Below, one piece after another: positions 34,858 through 43,992 of a DNA stretch of 64,000 bases. This DNA comes from Novosphingobium pokkalii (lineage in GTDB: Bacteria > Pseudomonadota > Alphaproteobacteria > Sphingomonadales > Sphingomonadaceae). Below the pieces are notes generated by a model. That model was given only the letters and a program-made list of their open reading frames with translations, did not search any database and had not been told where the DNA came from. Made by a program: the position numbers and the translations under genes. The first letter of the stretch is position 1; the number at the start of each line of letters is the position of its first letter. The DNA is taken from assembly GCF_014652855.1 (NCBI RefSeq), contig NZ_BMZP01000002.1, positions 186,001-250,000 of the forward strand, given 5' to 3'.

Positions 34858-37743
34858 TCAGAAGTTCATCGTCGCGCTCACGAAGAAGCGGCGGCCGAGA
34901 ACGTCGTAGAGGGTCGGGAAGGTGTTGGTCTGTTCGCCGTTACCACCGTTCTGCGTGCTGGCAGCGAGCGGCGGGGTCTTGTCGAACAGGTTGGTCACAC
35001 CACCACGAAGCGTGAAGGTCTTGTTGACCTTGGCCGAAGCCGCCAGGTCGAAGTAGCTGACGCTGCCGAAGTGTTCCGACGCATACGTGGTCGTCGGATC
35101 ATCGTCGTTCGAAGCGCCGATGAAGCGCCACATGCCCGAAAGCTCGATCTTCGGGGTCGCCAGCGTGGCGCGCAGGGTGTGGCGCCACTTGGGGGTGGGC
35201 ACGCCGCAGTTGGCACCGAAGGCACCGGCGCAGTGATAGACCAGATCCAGACCGATGACCTTGGTGAAGTCATACTTGATCAGGCGGGTACCGTCGAAGG
35301 CGAAGACGAGCTTGGTGCTGGTGCCCAAGGCATTGCCCAGCGGCAGCACGTAGTTGGCCTTCACGTCGATGCCCGAGGTCTTCAGACCACCGCTGTTGAC
35401 GTAACCGTCCTTGAACTGGTCGATTTCGCCAAGCGCGTTGCGGGTGATGGCGTCGCAATAGGACTGGATGCCCTTGTCGAAGCACAGCGTACCGATGGCA
35501 TCGGTACCCACGCCGCTGGTGATGAAGTTCTTGATCTTGATGTTGTAGTAATCGACCGTTGCCGAGAAGCGCGGCGCGAAGGTCGGCTGGAACACCACGC
35601 CGATGGTGTAGGTGTTGGCCGTTTCTTCCCGCAGGTTGGCGTTACCGCCAACACGACGCAGCGGATTCACCAGGTTCGGATCCTGGATCGCCGAGTTGCC
35701 GATGTTGCTCAGCGGTGCGCCAGCCTTGTTGAACTGCGCAACGCAGATCGCATTGAGCGCGCTGCCAGCCACGGTGGCCGCAGCGGTGCCGCACTGGTCG
35801 GCGTTGCCGTCGAAGCTGACGGTGTTGCCGAGGTACAGTTCGTTGACGCTCGGGCCGCGCACGGCCTTCTGGTACTGCGCACGGAACGTGATGTCCTGCA
35901 CGGGAGCCAGTTCAACGCCCGCCGCCCAGGTGAACACGTTGCCCGGCGCGTTGGAGTAATGCGAAGCGCGGGCCGCACCGTTCAGATCGAGGCGGTGGAT
36001 GACCTGGTCACGCAGCAGCGGAACGTTGACTTCGCCGAAGAACTCGCGAACCGAATAGCTGCCCGAGGTCGGATTGCCGGGGTTGAAGCCGGCCACGTTA
36101 CCCGAGGCGAGATAGGTATCGGGTTCGACCGAGCCTTCTTCCTTGCGCCATTCCGCACCGAACGCGAGGCCCACGCCGCCGGCACCGAGATCGAACAGAT
36201 TGTTGTTGGTCACCGCGAATGAGGCAACCTGCGTGGTGTAGGTTTCCACGTTGGTGGCGGTGATGCCCAGATAGTCGACGGCCGCCTGGCTCAGGTTGTT
36301 GAGGCCAAAGATGTTGGCTGCGACGCAACCGGCTGCACGCGCGGCTTCGCTGGCGCAAACCGTCTGGCCGCCAACCGTGGTGGTGGTCACCGCATTGATG
36401 AACTTGTCGATCGCAACGTTGCCCGACTGGCGCTGGGTGTTCTTGGTGTGGGCATACATGTAGTAGCCATCGTAGCTGAAGCCAGCGCCGATATCGCCCT
36501 TCATGCCGGCGACGAAGCGGTAGGCGCTACGGTCATCCTTGTTGATGCGCGGCCCGAGCTGGAGCGTACGATACGCCCACGAAGGCGCGGTAACGTAGCC
36601 GTCGCCGTTGGTGTCCAGCGATTGCAGAGCCGTGCGGAACGCAGGCGTGAAGAACGTCGAGTTCACGTCCAGGTTGATGCTGCCGATGGTGCCATCGCCA
36701 TAGGGCGTGCCCTGGCTGATCGGCGTCGGCGCGAGCTGTGCAGACACGCGGTTGTTGACGAACTGGGCTTCAAGGTAGGGCTCGAAGTGTTCGTCGATTT
36801 CATAGTGCGCCATCGCGGCGACCATGTAGCGTTCCTGCGGAACTTGCAGGTAGTTCACCGGTGCATAGTTGTAGGCATCGGTGGCGCCGACGTAGCACGA
36901 GTTCACGCTGCCGGCGAAGTCTTGGCTGTCGCAGCCCAGGCCGGTGGCAGCGCCAAGGCCCGGAATGTTGACGCGGCCCTGCGGCACGGAGCCCGAACCA
37001 CCGAACGTGAAACCGCCTTCGCCGTTGTCGACCAGCGCGTTCTTCGAGAAGTCACGCGCGGCGGCGAACACGCCCTTGCGCTTGGTGTAGCCGACATAGA
37101 GCACGACGTTGCCGCGGCTGTCGTTGAAGTTGCCACCGATCGTGCCGTTCACGTCGAAGATGGCGCCATCACCCTTGCTGGTGAGGTTGTAGCTGCTGTT
37201 GAGCTGGACGCCGGAGAAGTTGCGCTTGAGGCGGAAGTTCACCACGCCGGCAATGGCGTCAGAACCATAGACCGCCGACTGACCGCCGGTGACCACGTCC
37301 ACGCCTTCGATCAGCGCCGAAGGAATGGTGTTGAGGTCGACCGTCTGGCTGACGTCGTACGACATGTAGCGACGACCATCGACGAGCACGAGCGTGCGCT
37401 GCGAGCCGAGGTTGCGCATGTTGACGGTGGCGACACCGCCGCCGGGGTTGTTCGACGCGCTGCTGGTGGTCGGGGTGATCTGCGGGAGATCGTTCAGCAC
37501 GTTTTCAATGTTGGCAGAGCCGCCCTTCATCGCGATATCGCTGGCGGTGACAACATTGAGCGGGCTGGTGCTGGTCAGGTCGGGGCGCGCAATGCGCGAA
37601 CCGGTGACGACGATGGTCTGGCCCTCGGGCGCGGCATCGGCGGGGGCGGCATCCTGCGCAAAGGCAGGCGCGGCCAGCGAGGCGATGGCAAGCACGAAGC
37701 CAGCAGCACCGACGCGATAGGCGGTGGTCTTGATCTTGGTCAC
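34858..37743 (-). CDS. TonB-dependent outer membrane receptor 1
   Basis: The protein has 961 residues. Its start is GTG 37743, with AGAAGGGAC at normal spacing upstream and a first-codon context (GTGACCAAGA) identical to the paralogue. The signal peptide ends AAPAFAQ near residue 29. A TonB-box/plug region follows (IVVTGSRIARPDLTSTSPLNVV, then RTLVLVDGRRYM, and AVYGSDAIAGVVNF). A 22-strand-type barrel rich in Asn/Thr/Gly ends in a terminal Phe. It imports an unknown large substrate. It is one of a tandem pair with the gene at 38174, most similar in plug and leader. Confidence 0.93.
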   Translation of the reverse strand: MTKIKTTAYRVGAAGFVLAIASLAAPAFAQDAAPADAAPEGQTIVVTGSRIARPDLTSTSPLNVVTASDIAMKGGSANIENVLNDLPQITPTTSSASNNPGGGVATVNMRNLGSQRTLVLVDGRRYMSYDVSQTVDLNTIPSALIEGVDVVTGGQSAVYGSDAIAGVVNFRLKRNFSGVQLNSSYNLTSKGDGAIFDVNGTIGGNFNDSRGNVVLYVGYTKRKGVFAAARDFSKNALVDNGEGGFTFGGSGSVPQGRVNIPGLGAATGLGCDSQDFAGSVNSCYVGATDAYNYAPVNYLQVPQERYMVAAMAHYEIDEHFEPYLEAQFVNNRVSAQLAPTPISQGTPYGDGTIGSINLDVNSTFFTPAFRTALQSLDTNGDGYVTAPSWAYRTLQLGPRINKDDRSAYRFVAGMKGDIGAGFSYDGYYMYAHTKNTQRQSGNVAIDKFINAVTTTTVGGQTVCASEAARAAGCVAANIFGLNNLSQAAVDYLGITATNVETYTTQVASFAVTNNNLFDLGAGGVGLAFGAEWRKEEGSVEPDTYLASGNVAGFNPGNPTSGSYSVREFFGEVNVPLLRDQVIHRLDLNGAARASHYSNAPGNVFTWAAGVELAPVQDITFRAQYQKAVRGPSVNELYLGNTVSFDGNADQCGTAAATVAGSALNAICVAQFNKAGAPLSNIGNSAIQDPNLVNPLRRVGGNANLREETANTYTIGVVFQPTFAPRFSATVDYYNIKIKNFITSGVGTDAIGTLCFDKGIQSYCDAITRNALGEIDQFKDGYVNSGGLKTSGIDVKANYVLPLGNALGTSTKLVFAFDGTRLIKYDFTKVIGLDLVYHCAGAFGANCGVPTPKWRHTLRATLATPKIELSGMWRFIGASNDDDPTTTYASEHFGSVSYFDLAASAKVNKTFTLRGGVTNLFDKTPPLAASTQNGGNGEQTNTFPTLYDVLGRRFFVSATMNF

Positions 37744-37885
37744 TGTTCAGTCCCTTCTGATGGCAGCCGACCAGGCGGGCTGCCAGGAGCGACAATCCCG
37801 GCTTTCCATTGCACCCCCCACACAAGCGCAGGACCATGCAGCGTTCCACGAAAGCCGGGACCGATCCCGTCTTGTGCGAGATTTT
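37744..37885 (-). promoter_or_regulatory. Conserved structured 5' leader of TonB receptor 1
   Basis: The region before GTG 37743 contains a hairpin near the start codon (TGGCAGCC 37761-37768 with GGCTGCCA 37778-37785) and an 11-bp perfect long-range inverted repeat (37796-37806 with 37850-37860, TCCCGGCTTTC). Segments CAATCCCG (37793-37800) and TTCCACGAA (37844-37852) recur at almost the same spacing before the second receptor gene. This points to a shared RNA or operator element. Confidence 0.6.
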
Positions 37886-37935
37886 TTGTCGCAATTGAAA
37901 GCAGGTTCTCTCGCCCGGATTCAAAACGTTTCAGC

Positions 37936-37957
37936 TATGTTGCAACGACGCAACATA
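37936..37957. promoter_or_regulatory. 8-bp inverted repeat upstream of TonB receptor 1 leader
   Basis: TATGTTGC (37936-37943) and GCAACATA (37950-37957) form a perfect dyad with a 6-base spacer. It lies in the AT-rich part of the 430-base gap between the two receptor genes, upstream of the leader, where a promoter is expected. It is a plausible operator with an unknown regulator. The rest of the gap (37958-38079) holds no recognisable gene. Confidence 0.45.
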
Positions 37958-38079
37958 AGCAGGACTGCTGACCAAACAGTGTGAAATTTATGCAAATCCA
38001 AGCGGCACCAAAGCCACATTTCGTTTCAACTGTGTCGGACTTTTGCTCTGCGCATCGGGCTGGAACAGGGCGCACACGC

Positions 38080-38110
38080 AAAAAAGGGGCAGGGTCGATG
38101 ACCCTGCCCC
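38080..38110 (-). terminator. Terminator of TonB-dependent receptor gene 2
   Basis: GGGGCAGGGT (38086-38095) pairs with ACCCTGCCCC (38101-38110), a 10-bp perfect stem with a 5-base loop. On the minus strand it is followed by a run of six T. It lies 63 bases past the receptor stop. Confidence 0.9.
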
Positions 38111-38173
38111 CAGAATGTGATGCTGGCGGCAGTCAGCCCCGGTAGGCCGGGACCGGCTCTGCCGGGCGCTCGA

Positions 38174-41041
38174 TCAGAAGCTGGCGGACACGCGCGCGAA
38201 GAACGTGCGCCCCATCACGTCGTAGACAGTCGCGAACGTGCTGCCCGCCACCGAGGTGGCCCCGCTGGTGTCGCCGACGATCGGCGGCTTGGTGTTGAAC
38301 ACGTTCAGCATGCCGAGCGAGAAGGTGTACTTGTCGTTGACGCGGATATTCGCGGTTTCGTCGAAGTAGTTGTAGGCCGGGATGTGGCTCTTCTCGATAT
38401 CGGTGTATTCGTCTTCCTTCACCGCACCGATCAGGCGCCAGCGGGTGGTGAGATCGAGATTCTTCCAACCGACATTGAGCGTGGCGACATGCTTCCACTT
38501 GGGCGTGGGCGTATCGCACTGGGCGCCGAACTTGCCGGCGCATTCATAGGTTTCGCCAGCGATCACCGAGTAGTTCTTGATCACATAGGTACCGGCGAAG
38601 TTGAACCCGTAGTGGAACCCGGATTGCGGGCCCCGATGATAGTTCAGCCCGACATCGAGGCCGCGCGTGCGGATCACTGCCACGTTGGCATAGAGCGTTT
38701 CGACACCGACCGACGTATCGCCGCTGAGCGAACCGTCGACCGTGCTGCGGTGGATCATCTTGCAATAGACGTTGTTGACATCGCCCGAAGCAAAGCACTG
38801 GTTCACCACGGTGGTGGCCGAGTTGTAGGTGATCGCATTGGCGATCTTGATGTCGTAATAGTCCAGCGTGGCCGACAGACCCGGCACGCGGCGAGGTTCG
38901 ACGACCATACCGACCGTAATGGTGTTAGACTTTTCCGGCTTCAAATCAACGTTGCCGCCGTAATAGGCATTGACCTGGCCAGCGGTCGGCTGGGGGATCA
39001 AGCCCTTGTTCAGCTCGCTTTGCGTGGCCCCTTGCGCGATGCACAGCGTCTGGATCGAAGCGGCAACATTGGCGCCCGCGCAGGGATCGGTCTGGAGGTT
39101 GCCGGTGCCCGCCGTGGTTGGCAGGTACAGTTCGTAAAGGTTGGGTGCGCGCACCGAGCGCTGGAAGTTGGCCCGGAAGCGGAGGCCTGCCACCGGCGCA
39201 TAGTCACCGCCGAACTTGTACGCCGAAACGCCGCCAGCGATGGAATAGTCGGCATAGCGGTAGCCAGCTTCGATATCGAGCGCCTGGATGCCGGGCTTGT
39301 CCTGCACCAGCGGCATCTTGAACTCGGCGTAGGCTTCCTTGACGTTATAGCTCTTGTTCGGGATGTTGAAGCCCTGGCCGTAATAGATCAGGTCGCCCGA
39401 AGCATAGTTGTCGCTCACCCGGGTGTCGGCAGTTTCGCGGCGATAGGTTGCCCCGACGGCCAGCGCGGCGGGCGCGGAGGCAAACGGGCTTTGCAGGAAC
39501 TTCAGGTCGCCCGACAAGTCGCCTTCGGCCACGAACTGCGTGGTGCGATCGTCCTGCGTGGCGTTTTGCAACACGTAGGACAGCGCATTGCTGGTGATGC
39601 CATTGACCGAGAACACATCGATCGGCACGCAGCCAGCAGCCCGCGCTGCGGCACTGCGGCATTCAACGCCACCGTTACCGTCGGACACCGCGTCGATCGC
39701 GTTGGTCAGGTTGGTGTAGGACAGATCGTTTTCGAGCAGGGTGTGCTTGTGCACCTGGGCATATTGCACCGAGGTATCGAACTTGAACCCGGTATCGAAG
39801 AAATCGCCGCGCAGGCCCATCAGCGCCTGCCAGGTGGTGGTGGTGTGCTGTTCCACGCGGCCTTCGGTTTCGGTAATGCGGCGGCGGATGCCGATCGTGG
39901 AGCTACCGTCGGAGTTGATCTGGAGATCGGGGTTGGCGGTCGTGTCGAAGAACGCGGTGCGTTCCGCGTCGGACAGATAGGGGTTGTCCGAATAGATGTT
40001 GAACTGATAGCCCGCCGTCGCCGTGGGAGCGAGCGTCTGCACCGTCTTGATGTGCTGGTACGAACCCCAGCCATAAAGCTCGACGTGGTCGCTCACGTCA
40101 TAGTTCCACAGCGCCATGCCACCCCAGCGCTCGAACGGGGTCTGCGCATAGTTGACCGGGTTGTAATTGTAGCCCGCGACATCGCTGGTGAGGCCGCCCG
40201 AAGCAGTCACCTGCTGGCGCGTCGCGCCGGGAATGTCGAATGCGGTCGGCGTGGTGTTCGACGAGCCGCAGGTTTCCGTCAGGTCGTCGGAGCAGAGCGT
40301 CCGGTTGGAGAAGCTACGCGCGGCATACTTCACGCCCTCGCGCTTGGAATAGTTGGTCGACAGCACCAGGTGGCCGCGATCGCCGATATTGAAGCCGCCG
40401 ACCAGGCTGGCATCATACTGGGCGCCATCGCCATAGCCGGTAACCTGGGCGCCGCCATCGGCCTTGAGGCCGGTGAACTTGTCGTCGAGCACAAAGTTGA
40501 CCACGCCCGAGATGGCGTCGGACCCGTAGACCGCCGAAGCGCCGCCGGTGAGGACCTGGACGTTCTTGATCAGCGCGGTGGGGATCTGGTTGACGTCGAC
40601 CGAACCCGAAGCGTCGTAGACCGGCAGGCGCTTGCCGTTGACCAGCACCAGCGTGCGCTTGGAACCCAAGCCGCGCAGGTCGAGCGTGGCCGAGCCATCG
40701 CCGGGGTTGTTGCTGGCGCCGTTAAGCCCGGCGGCGAACTGCGGGTTCACGGCCAGGATCTGCTCGACCGTAACAGTGTTGACGGTCTTGAGCGTGTCCG
40801 CGCTGATCACCGAGACCGGGCTCGATGCGGCTAGGTCGGGGCGTTCAATGCGCGAACCGGTCACCACGATCTCGCTGCCGGTGTCGGCAGGGGCAACGGT
40901 ACCGACATCGGCCGAAGGCGTGGTGGGCAAGGCAGCGGGGGCATCCTGCGCCAGAGCAGGGCTGGCGAGCGAAGCCAGCGCCATGGCCAGGCTGGCGGCG
41001 CCGGCATAATAGATCGACGAGGGGGTCTTGGTCACGATCAC
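38174..41041 (-). CDS. TonB-dependent outer membrane receptor 2
   Basis: The protein has 955 residues from GTG 41041. GTG 41035 is equally likely, because its context GTGACCAAGA matches the paralogue's start. The signal peptide is ALASLASPALAQ. The plug carries EIVVTGSRIERPDLAASSPV, KRTLVLVNGKRLPVYD and AVYGSDAISGVVNFVL. A long barrel ends in FFARVSASF with a terminal Phe. Paralogy to the neighbour is clear in the plug and leader, while the barrel loops differ, suggesting related but distinct ligands. Energy would come from TonB-ExbBD encoded elsewhere. Confidence 0.93.
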   Translation of the reverse strand: MIVTKTPSSIYYAGAASLAMALASLASPALAQDAPAALPTTPSADVGTVAPADTGSEIVVTGSRIERPDLAASSPVSVISADTLKTVNTVTVEQILAVNPQFAAGLNGASNNPGDGSATLDLRGLGSKRTLVLVNGKRLPVYDASGSVDVNQIPTALIKNVQVLTGGASAVYGSDAISGVVNFVLDDKFTGLKADGGAQVTGYGDGAQYDASLVGGFNIGDRGHLVLSTNYSKREGVKYAARSFSNRTLCSDDLTETCGSSNTTPTAFDIPGATRQQVTASGGLTSDVAGYNYNPVNYAQTPFERWGGMALWNYDVSDHVELYGWGSYQHIKTVQTLAPTATAGYQFNIYSDNPYLSDAERTAFFDTTANPDLQINSDGSSTIGIRRRITETEGRVEQHTTTTWQALMGLRGDFFDTGFKFDTSVQYAQVHKHTLLENDLSYTNLTNAIDAVSDGNGGVECRSAAARAAGCVPIDVFSVNGITSNALSYVLQNATQDDRTTQFVAEGDLSGDLKFLQSPFASAPAALAVGATYRRETADTRVSDNYASGDLIYYGQGFNIPNKSYNVKEAYAEFKMPLVQDKPGIQALDIEAGYRYADYSIAGGVSAYKFGGDYAPVAGLRFRANFQRSVRAPNLYELYLPTTAGTGNLQTDPCAGANVAASIQTLCIAQGATQSELNKGLIPQPTAGQVNAYYGGNVDLKPEKSNTITVGMVVEPRRVPGLSATLDYYDIKIANAITYNSATTVVNQCFASGDVNNVYCKMIHRSTVDGSLSGDTSVGVETLYANVAVIRTRGLDVGLNYHRGPQSGFHYGFNFAGTYVIKNYSVIAGETYECAGKFGAQCDTPTPKWKHVATLNVGWKNLDLTTRWRLIGAVKEDEYTDIEKSHIPAYNYFDETANIRVNDKYTFSLGMLNVFNTKPPIVGDTSGATSVAGSTFATVYDVMGRTFFARVSASF

Positions 41042-41422
41042 TGTCCCTTTTGAGGCCGGTGCCCCGCAACATCATCGCGAAGCACCGGCCGAGAGCGGCA
41101 ATCCCGACACTCCAGCGCTGTTTTGCGACGATGCGCACCACAGCCCAGTTCCACGAATGGCGGGATCGATGGCGCGGTTTGTTGTGAGATTTCGGCTGTC
41201 GTGGAAGTGCATTGTGCAAAGCCAAAATAAATGGCTTCACCTGTGTGACAATGCGACAACAGTATTCGCAAATGAATGAAATTTATAGGTTTAATTGCGA
41301 AATATTACGTCCCCGCGCGTAACAGACGCTTTCGTATGAAACCATCGAAGATTTCAGGTGAGACGAGATGCAGCATGTCTCGGACATTCGCCGCTGGGCA
41401 AGGCGGGTTGCCTCGCGATATT
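41042..41422 (-). promoter_or_regulatory. Leader and promoter region of TonB receptor 2
   Basis: The part 41042-41194 is homologous in order and spacing to the leader of receptor 1: CAATCCCG at 41099-41106, TTCCACGAA at 41149-41157, and a hairpin near the start (GGCCGGTGC 41054-41062 with GCACCGGCC 41082-41090, 9 bp perfect). ATCCCG (41101-41106) mirrors CGGGAT (41161-41166). Beyond it, 41215-41320 is AT-rich and is the likely promoter. No gene is seen up to the M23 gene's stop at 41423. Confidence 0.6.
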
Positions 41423-42256
41423 TCAGGCGAGGAACAGCAGGGGATCGAGCCGGCGCAGCCGGTCGCCCACCTGCCAGGCCAGCGCCCAGTGCAGATGTGG
41501 GCCGGTGGCGCGGCCGGTCATGCCAACGGTGCCGATCGGCTGGCCTTGCGCCACGGTGTCACCTTCGCGCACCAGATGCGTGCTGCAATGCAGAAAGGCG
41601 CTGCCCAGGCCCATGCCGTGATCGAGCATCAGCAGCCGCCCTTCCAGCGTGAACGGCGCGGGCGCGGCCAGCACGACGACACCATCGGCGGGTGCCACGA
41701 ACGGTGTGCCGGCGGGCGAAGCCATGTCCAGCCCGCCGTGATAGGCGCCGGGCTGGCCGCGATAGATGCGCTGCGATCCAAACCGGCCGGAAAAGCGGCC
41801 GGGTGCCGGGCGCACCATGGTTTGCCGCCAGCCCTGAGCCTCCGTGCGGCGCGCCCGCGCGGCCTCGATCTGCGCGCGTTCCTGGGCGCGTCGGGCGAGA
41901 AATTCCGCGTCGGGCACGCCGGGCGGGCGCAGCGGCGCATCCACCCGCTCGATCTGCCAGTCGCGCGGCGCGATGGCGAGCGGCACTGCGCTGCGCGCGC
42001 CGCTGGTGTCGGTCAGAGTGAGAGTCGCCATCGGGGGCGCGTCGCGATCAAAGCCGGCGAAGAAGCGCCGGTCCGGGGCCAGCGACAACGGCACCCCGTC
42101 GAGGTCCACCGCCACGGTGCCCGGCGGGGCCAGGCCCCGCAGCCAGCCACCCTGCGACAGCTTTGACGGCCATTCGGCTTGTGCTCTCGCGCCCAGGGGC
42201 AGGGCCAGCGCTCCGATCCCGCCGGCCAGAACAGCCCGGCGGGTCAGGCCCGGCAT
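41423..42256 (-). CDS. Exported M23 peptidase (LytM domain)
   Basis: The protein has 277 residues from ATG 42256. The N-terminus MPGLTRRAVLAGGIGALALP has a twin-arginine-like signal. A beta-rich middle part resembles the immunoglobulin-like domain preceding LytM in some members (AVDLDGVPLSLAPDRRFFAG). The C-terminal LytM domain has YHGGLDMASPAG and RATGPHLHWAL for zinc binding. It cleaves peptidoglycan cross-links in the periplasm. It follows DUF2093 and xseA on the same strand with a 1-base gap, and is probably co-transcribed. Confidence 0.88.
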   Translation of the reverse strand: MPGLTRRAVLAGGIGALALPLGARAQAEWPSKLSQGGWLRGLAPPGTVAVDLDGVPLSLAPDRRFFAGFDRDAPPMATLTLTDTSGARSAVPLAIAPRDWQIERVDAPLRPPGVPDAEFLARRAQERAQIEAARARRTEAQGWRQTMVRPAPGRFSGRFGSQRIYRGQPGAYHGGLDMASPAGTPFVAPADGVVVLAAPAPFTLEGRLLMLDHGMGLGSAFLHCSTHLVREGDTVAQGQPIGTVGMTGRATGPHLHWALAWQVGDRLRRLDPLLFLA

Positions 42257-42257
42257 G

Positions 42258-42464
42258 TCAGTTCCCTTGGCCCAGCAGCCGCCGCGTGGCGATTTCCGGG
42301 GTGGCATAGGCTTCCTGCAACTCCGCACTCCAATAGCGCAGCGCATCGAGCGGGATCGGCACGCCGCTGACGGCGCAGATCACATGATCGCCCGCCGAAA
42401 GCTGGCGAAACGTTCCGGGCAGGTATTGCAGGCGCGCGAGGCGGCCGGTGGGAGACATCAACAT
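42258..42464 (-). CDS. DUF2093 small protein
   Basis: The 68-residue protein begins at ATG 42464 (MLMSPTG; ATG 42458 also possible). The conserved DUF2093 stretch reads RLARLQYLPGTFRQL, VICAVSGVPIPLDALRYWS, and AYATPEIATRR. The family is alphaproteobacterial and habitually sits next to xseA, as here (37 bases past its stop). Function is unknown. Confidence 0.85.
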   Translation of the reverse strand: MLMSPTGRLARLQYLPGTFRQLSAGDHVICAVSGVPIPLDALRYWSAELQEAYATPEIATRRLLGQGN

Positions 42465-42501
42465 GACCGTGGTTTTACGCCCTGCCGCCCGCCTTGGCAA
42501 A

Positions 42502-43992
42502 TCACAGCAGCTTGGGCTGGACGCTGTCCGTCGCGCCGCGCGGCCGGGCTGCCGGGCGGGGCGGGGCCGCCGACACGGTCGGAACCGGCCCTTGGCCCGT
42601 CGTGACATCGAGCGGACCATCGGCGAACTTGAGCGTCAGCGCCACACGCGCGGCGGCCGTGGCGCGATCCTTGACCACGTGGCCATCGCGATCGGTGACG
42701 AGCACATAGCCGCGCTGCAACGGCGCCTCGGGATCGAGCGAGCGGCGCAGGCGGTCGAGCGCCTCGACCCGGCCGCGCGCGTGTTCGATGCGCTGCAACA
42801 GCGCCTCGGGCCGCAGGCGCTGGGCGGCCAACCGCTCCCGCTCGCGCCCCAGCCGCTGGGTCAGCAAGGCCGGACGCAGCGCGCCGCCGTGGCGGGCAAG
42901 CACCCCGGCGGCAATCTCGGTGCGGTGGACCAGGGCGCGGCGCAGGCGGTCGGACAGATCGTCCAGCCGCTGGCTTTGCGGGCTGAGCAGGGCCTGCGCG
43001 GTGGGCAGGCGCTGGCTGCGCACCTCCAGCCGCTCGCGCGCATGGGCCAGCAGCCGGGCCAATGCGCGGCCCCGCCGGGCCTGGAGATCGTGGACCTGCG
43101 CGGCCAGTTCCGCGCGCACCGGCACCACCAGTTCGGCAGCGGCGGTGGGCGTGGGGGCGCGCAGGTCTGCCGCGAAATCGGCCAGGGTGGTGTCGGTTTC
43201 GTGCCCCACGGCGCTGATCACGGGAATCGTGCTGGCGGCAATCGCGCGCACCACTTCTTCCTCGTTGAAGCTCCACAGGTCTTCGATCGAACCGCCGCCG
43301 CGCGCCACGATCACGACGTCGGGCCGGGGCACCGGGCCGCCCGGCGCCAGATCGGAAAAGCCGCGCACCGCTGCGGCCACTTGCGCCGCCGCGCCCTGGC
43401 CCTGGACCAGCACCGGCCAGACCACGACATGGCTGGGAAAGCGATCGGACAGGCGGTGGAGAATGTCGCGGATCACCGCGCCGGTGGGTGACGTCACCAC
43501 TCCGATCACGCGCGGCAGGAACGGCAGCGCCCGCTTGCGCGCGCGATCGAACAGCCCCTCAGCCTCCAGCCGGGCCTTGGTCTTCGCCAAAAGGGCGAGC
43601 AGCGCGCCTTCGCCGGCGATCTCCATGCGATCGACCACGATCTGGTAGTTGGAGCGGCCGGGATAGGTCGTCAGTTTGCCGGTGGCGATCACTTCCACGC
43701 CGTCTTCGGGCAGGAAACCCAGACGCTGCGCATTGCCGCGCCACATCACGCCATCCAGCCGCGCGCCTTCGTCTTTCAGCGCCATGTAGAGGTGGCCCGA
43801 AGCCGCGCGCTTCACCCCCGAAAGCTCGCCGCGCACGCGCACGAAGCCGAACCGATCCTCCACCGTGCGCTTGAGCTGGGCAGAAATCTCGGAAATCGAC
43901 AGGGCCGGGGCGTTGTCGCCGGCGCGTTCGCTCGCTAGGAGCCCGTCCTTGCGAAAGTCATCGTCGTCATAGGGCGCGGAAGGGAAGGCCAT
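42502..43992 (-). CDS. xseA: Exodeoxyribonuclease VII large subunit
   Basis: The protein has 496 residues from ATG 43992. An N-terminal OB-fold ([20 protein letters not shown]) precedes the ExoVII core ([65 protein letters not shown]), a long coiled-coil region (about 300-430) and a C-terminal strand that assembles the holoenzyme. With XseB it degrades single-stranded DNA. The start codon overlaps that of divergent purD within CATG, so control signals for each gene lie in the other's coding sequence. Confidence 0.95.
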   Translation of the reverse strand: MAFPSAPYDDDDFRKDGLLASERAGDNAPALSISEISAQLKRTVEDRFGFVRVRGELSGVKRAASGHLYMALKDEGARLDGVMWRGNAQRLGFLPEDGVEVIATGKLTTYPGRSNYQIVVDRMEIAGEGALLALLAKTKARLEAEGLFDRARKRALPFLPRVIGVVTSPTGAVIRDILHRLSDRFPSHVVVWPVLVQGQGAAAQVAAAVRGFSDLAPGGPVPRPDVVIVARGGGSIEDLWSFNEEEVVRAIAASTIPVISAVGHETDTTLADFAADLRAPTPTAAAELVVPVRAELAAQVHDLQARRGRALARLLAHARERLEVRSQRLPTAQALLSPQSQRLDDLSDRLRRALVHRTEIAAGVLARHGGALRPALLTQRLGRERERLAAQRLRPEALLQRIEHARGRVEALDRLRRSLDPEAPLQRGYVLVTDRDGHVVKDRATAAARVALTLKFADGPLDVTTGQGPVPTVSAAPPRPAARPRGATDSVQPKLL

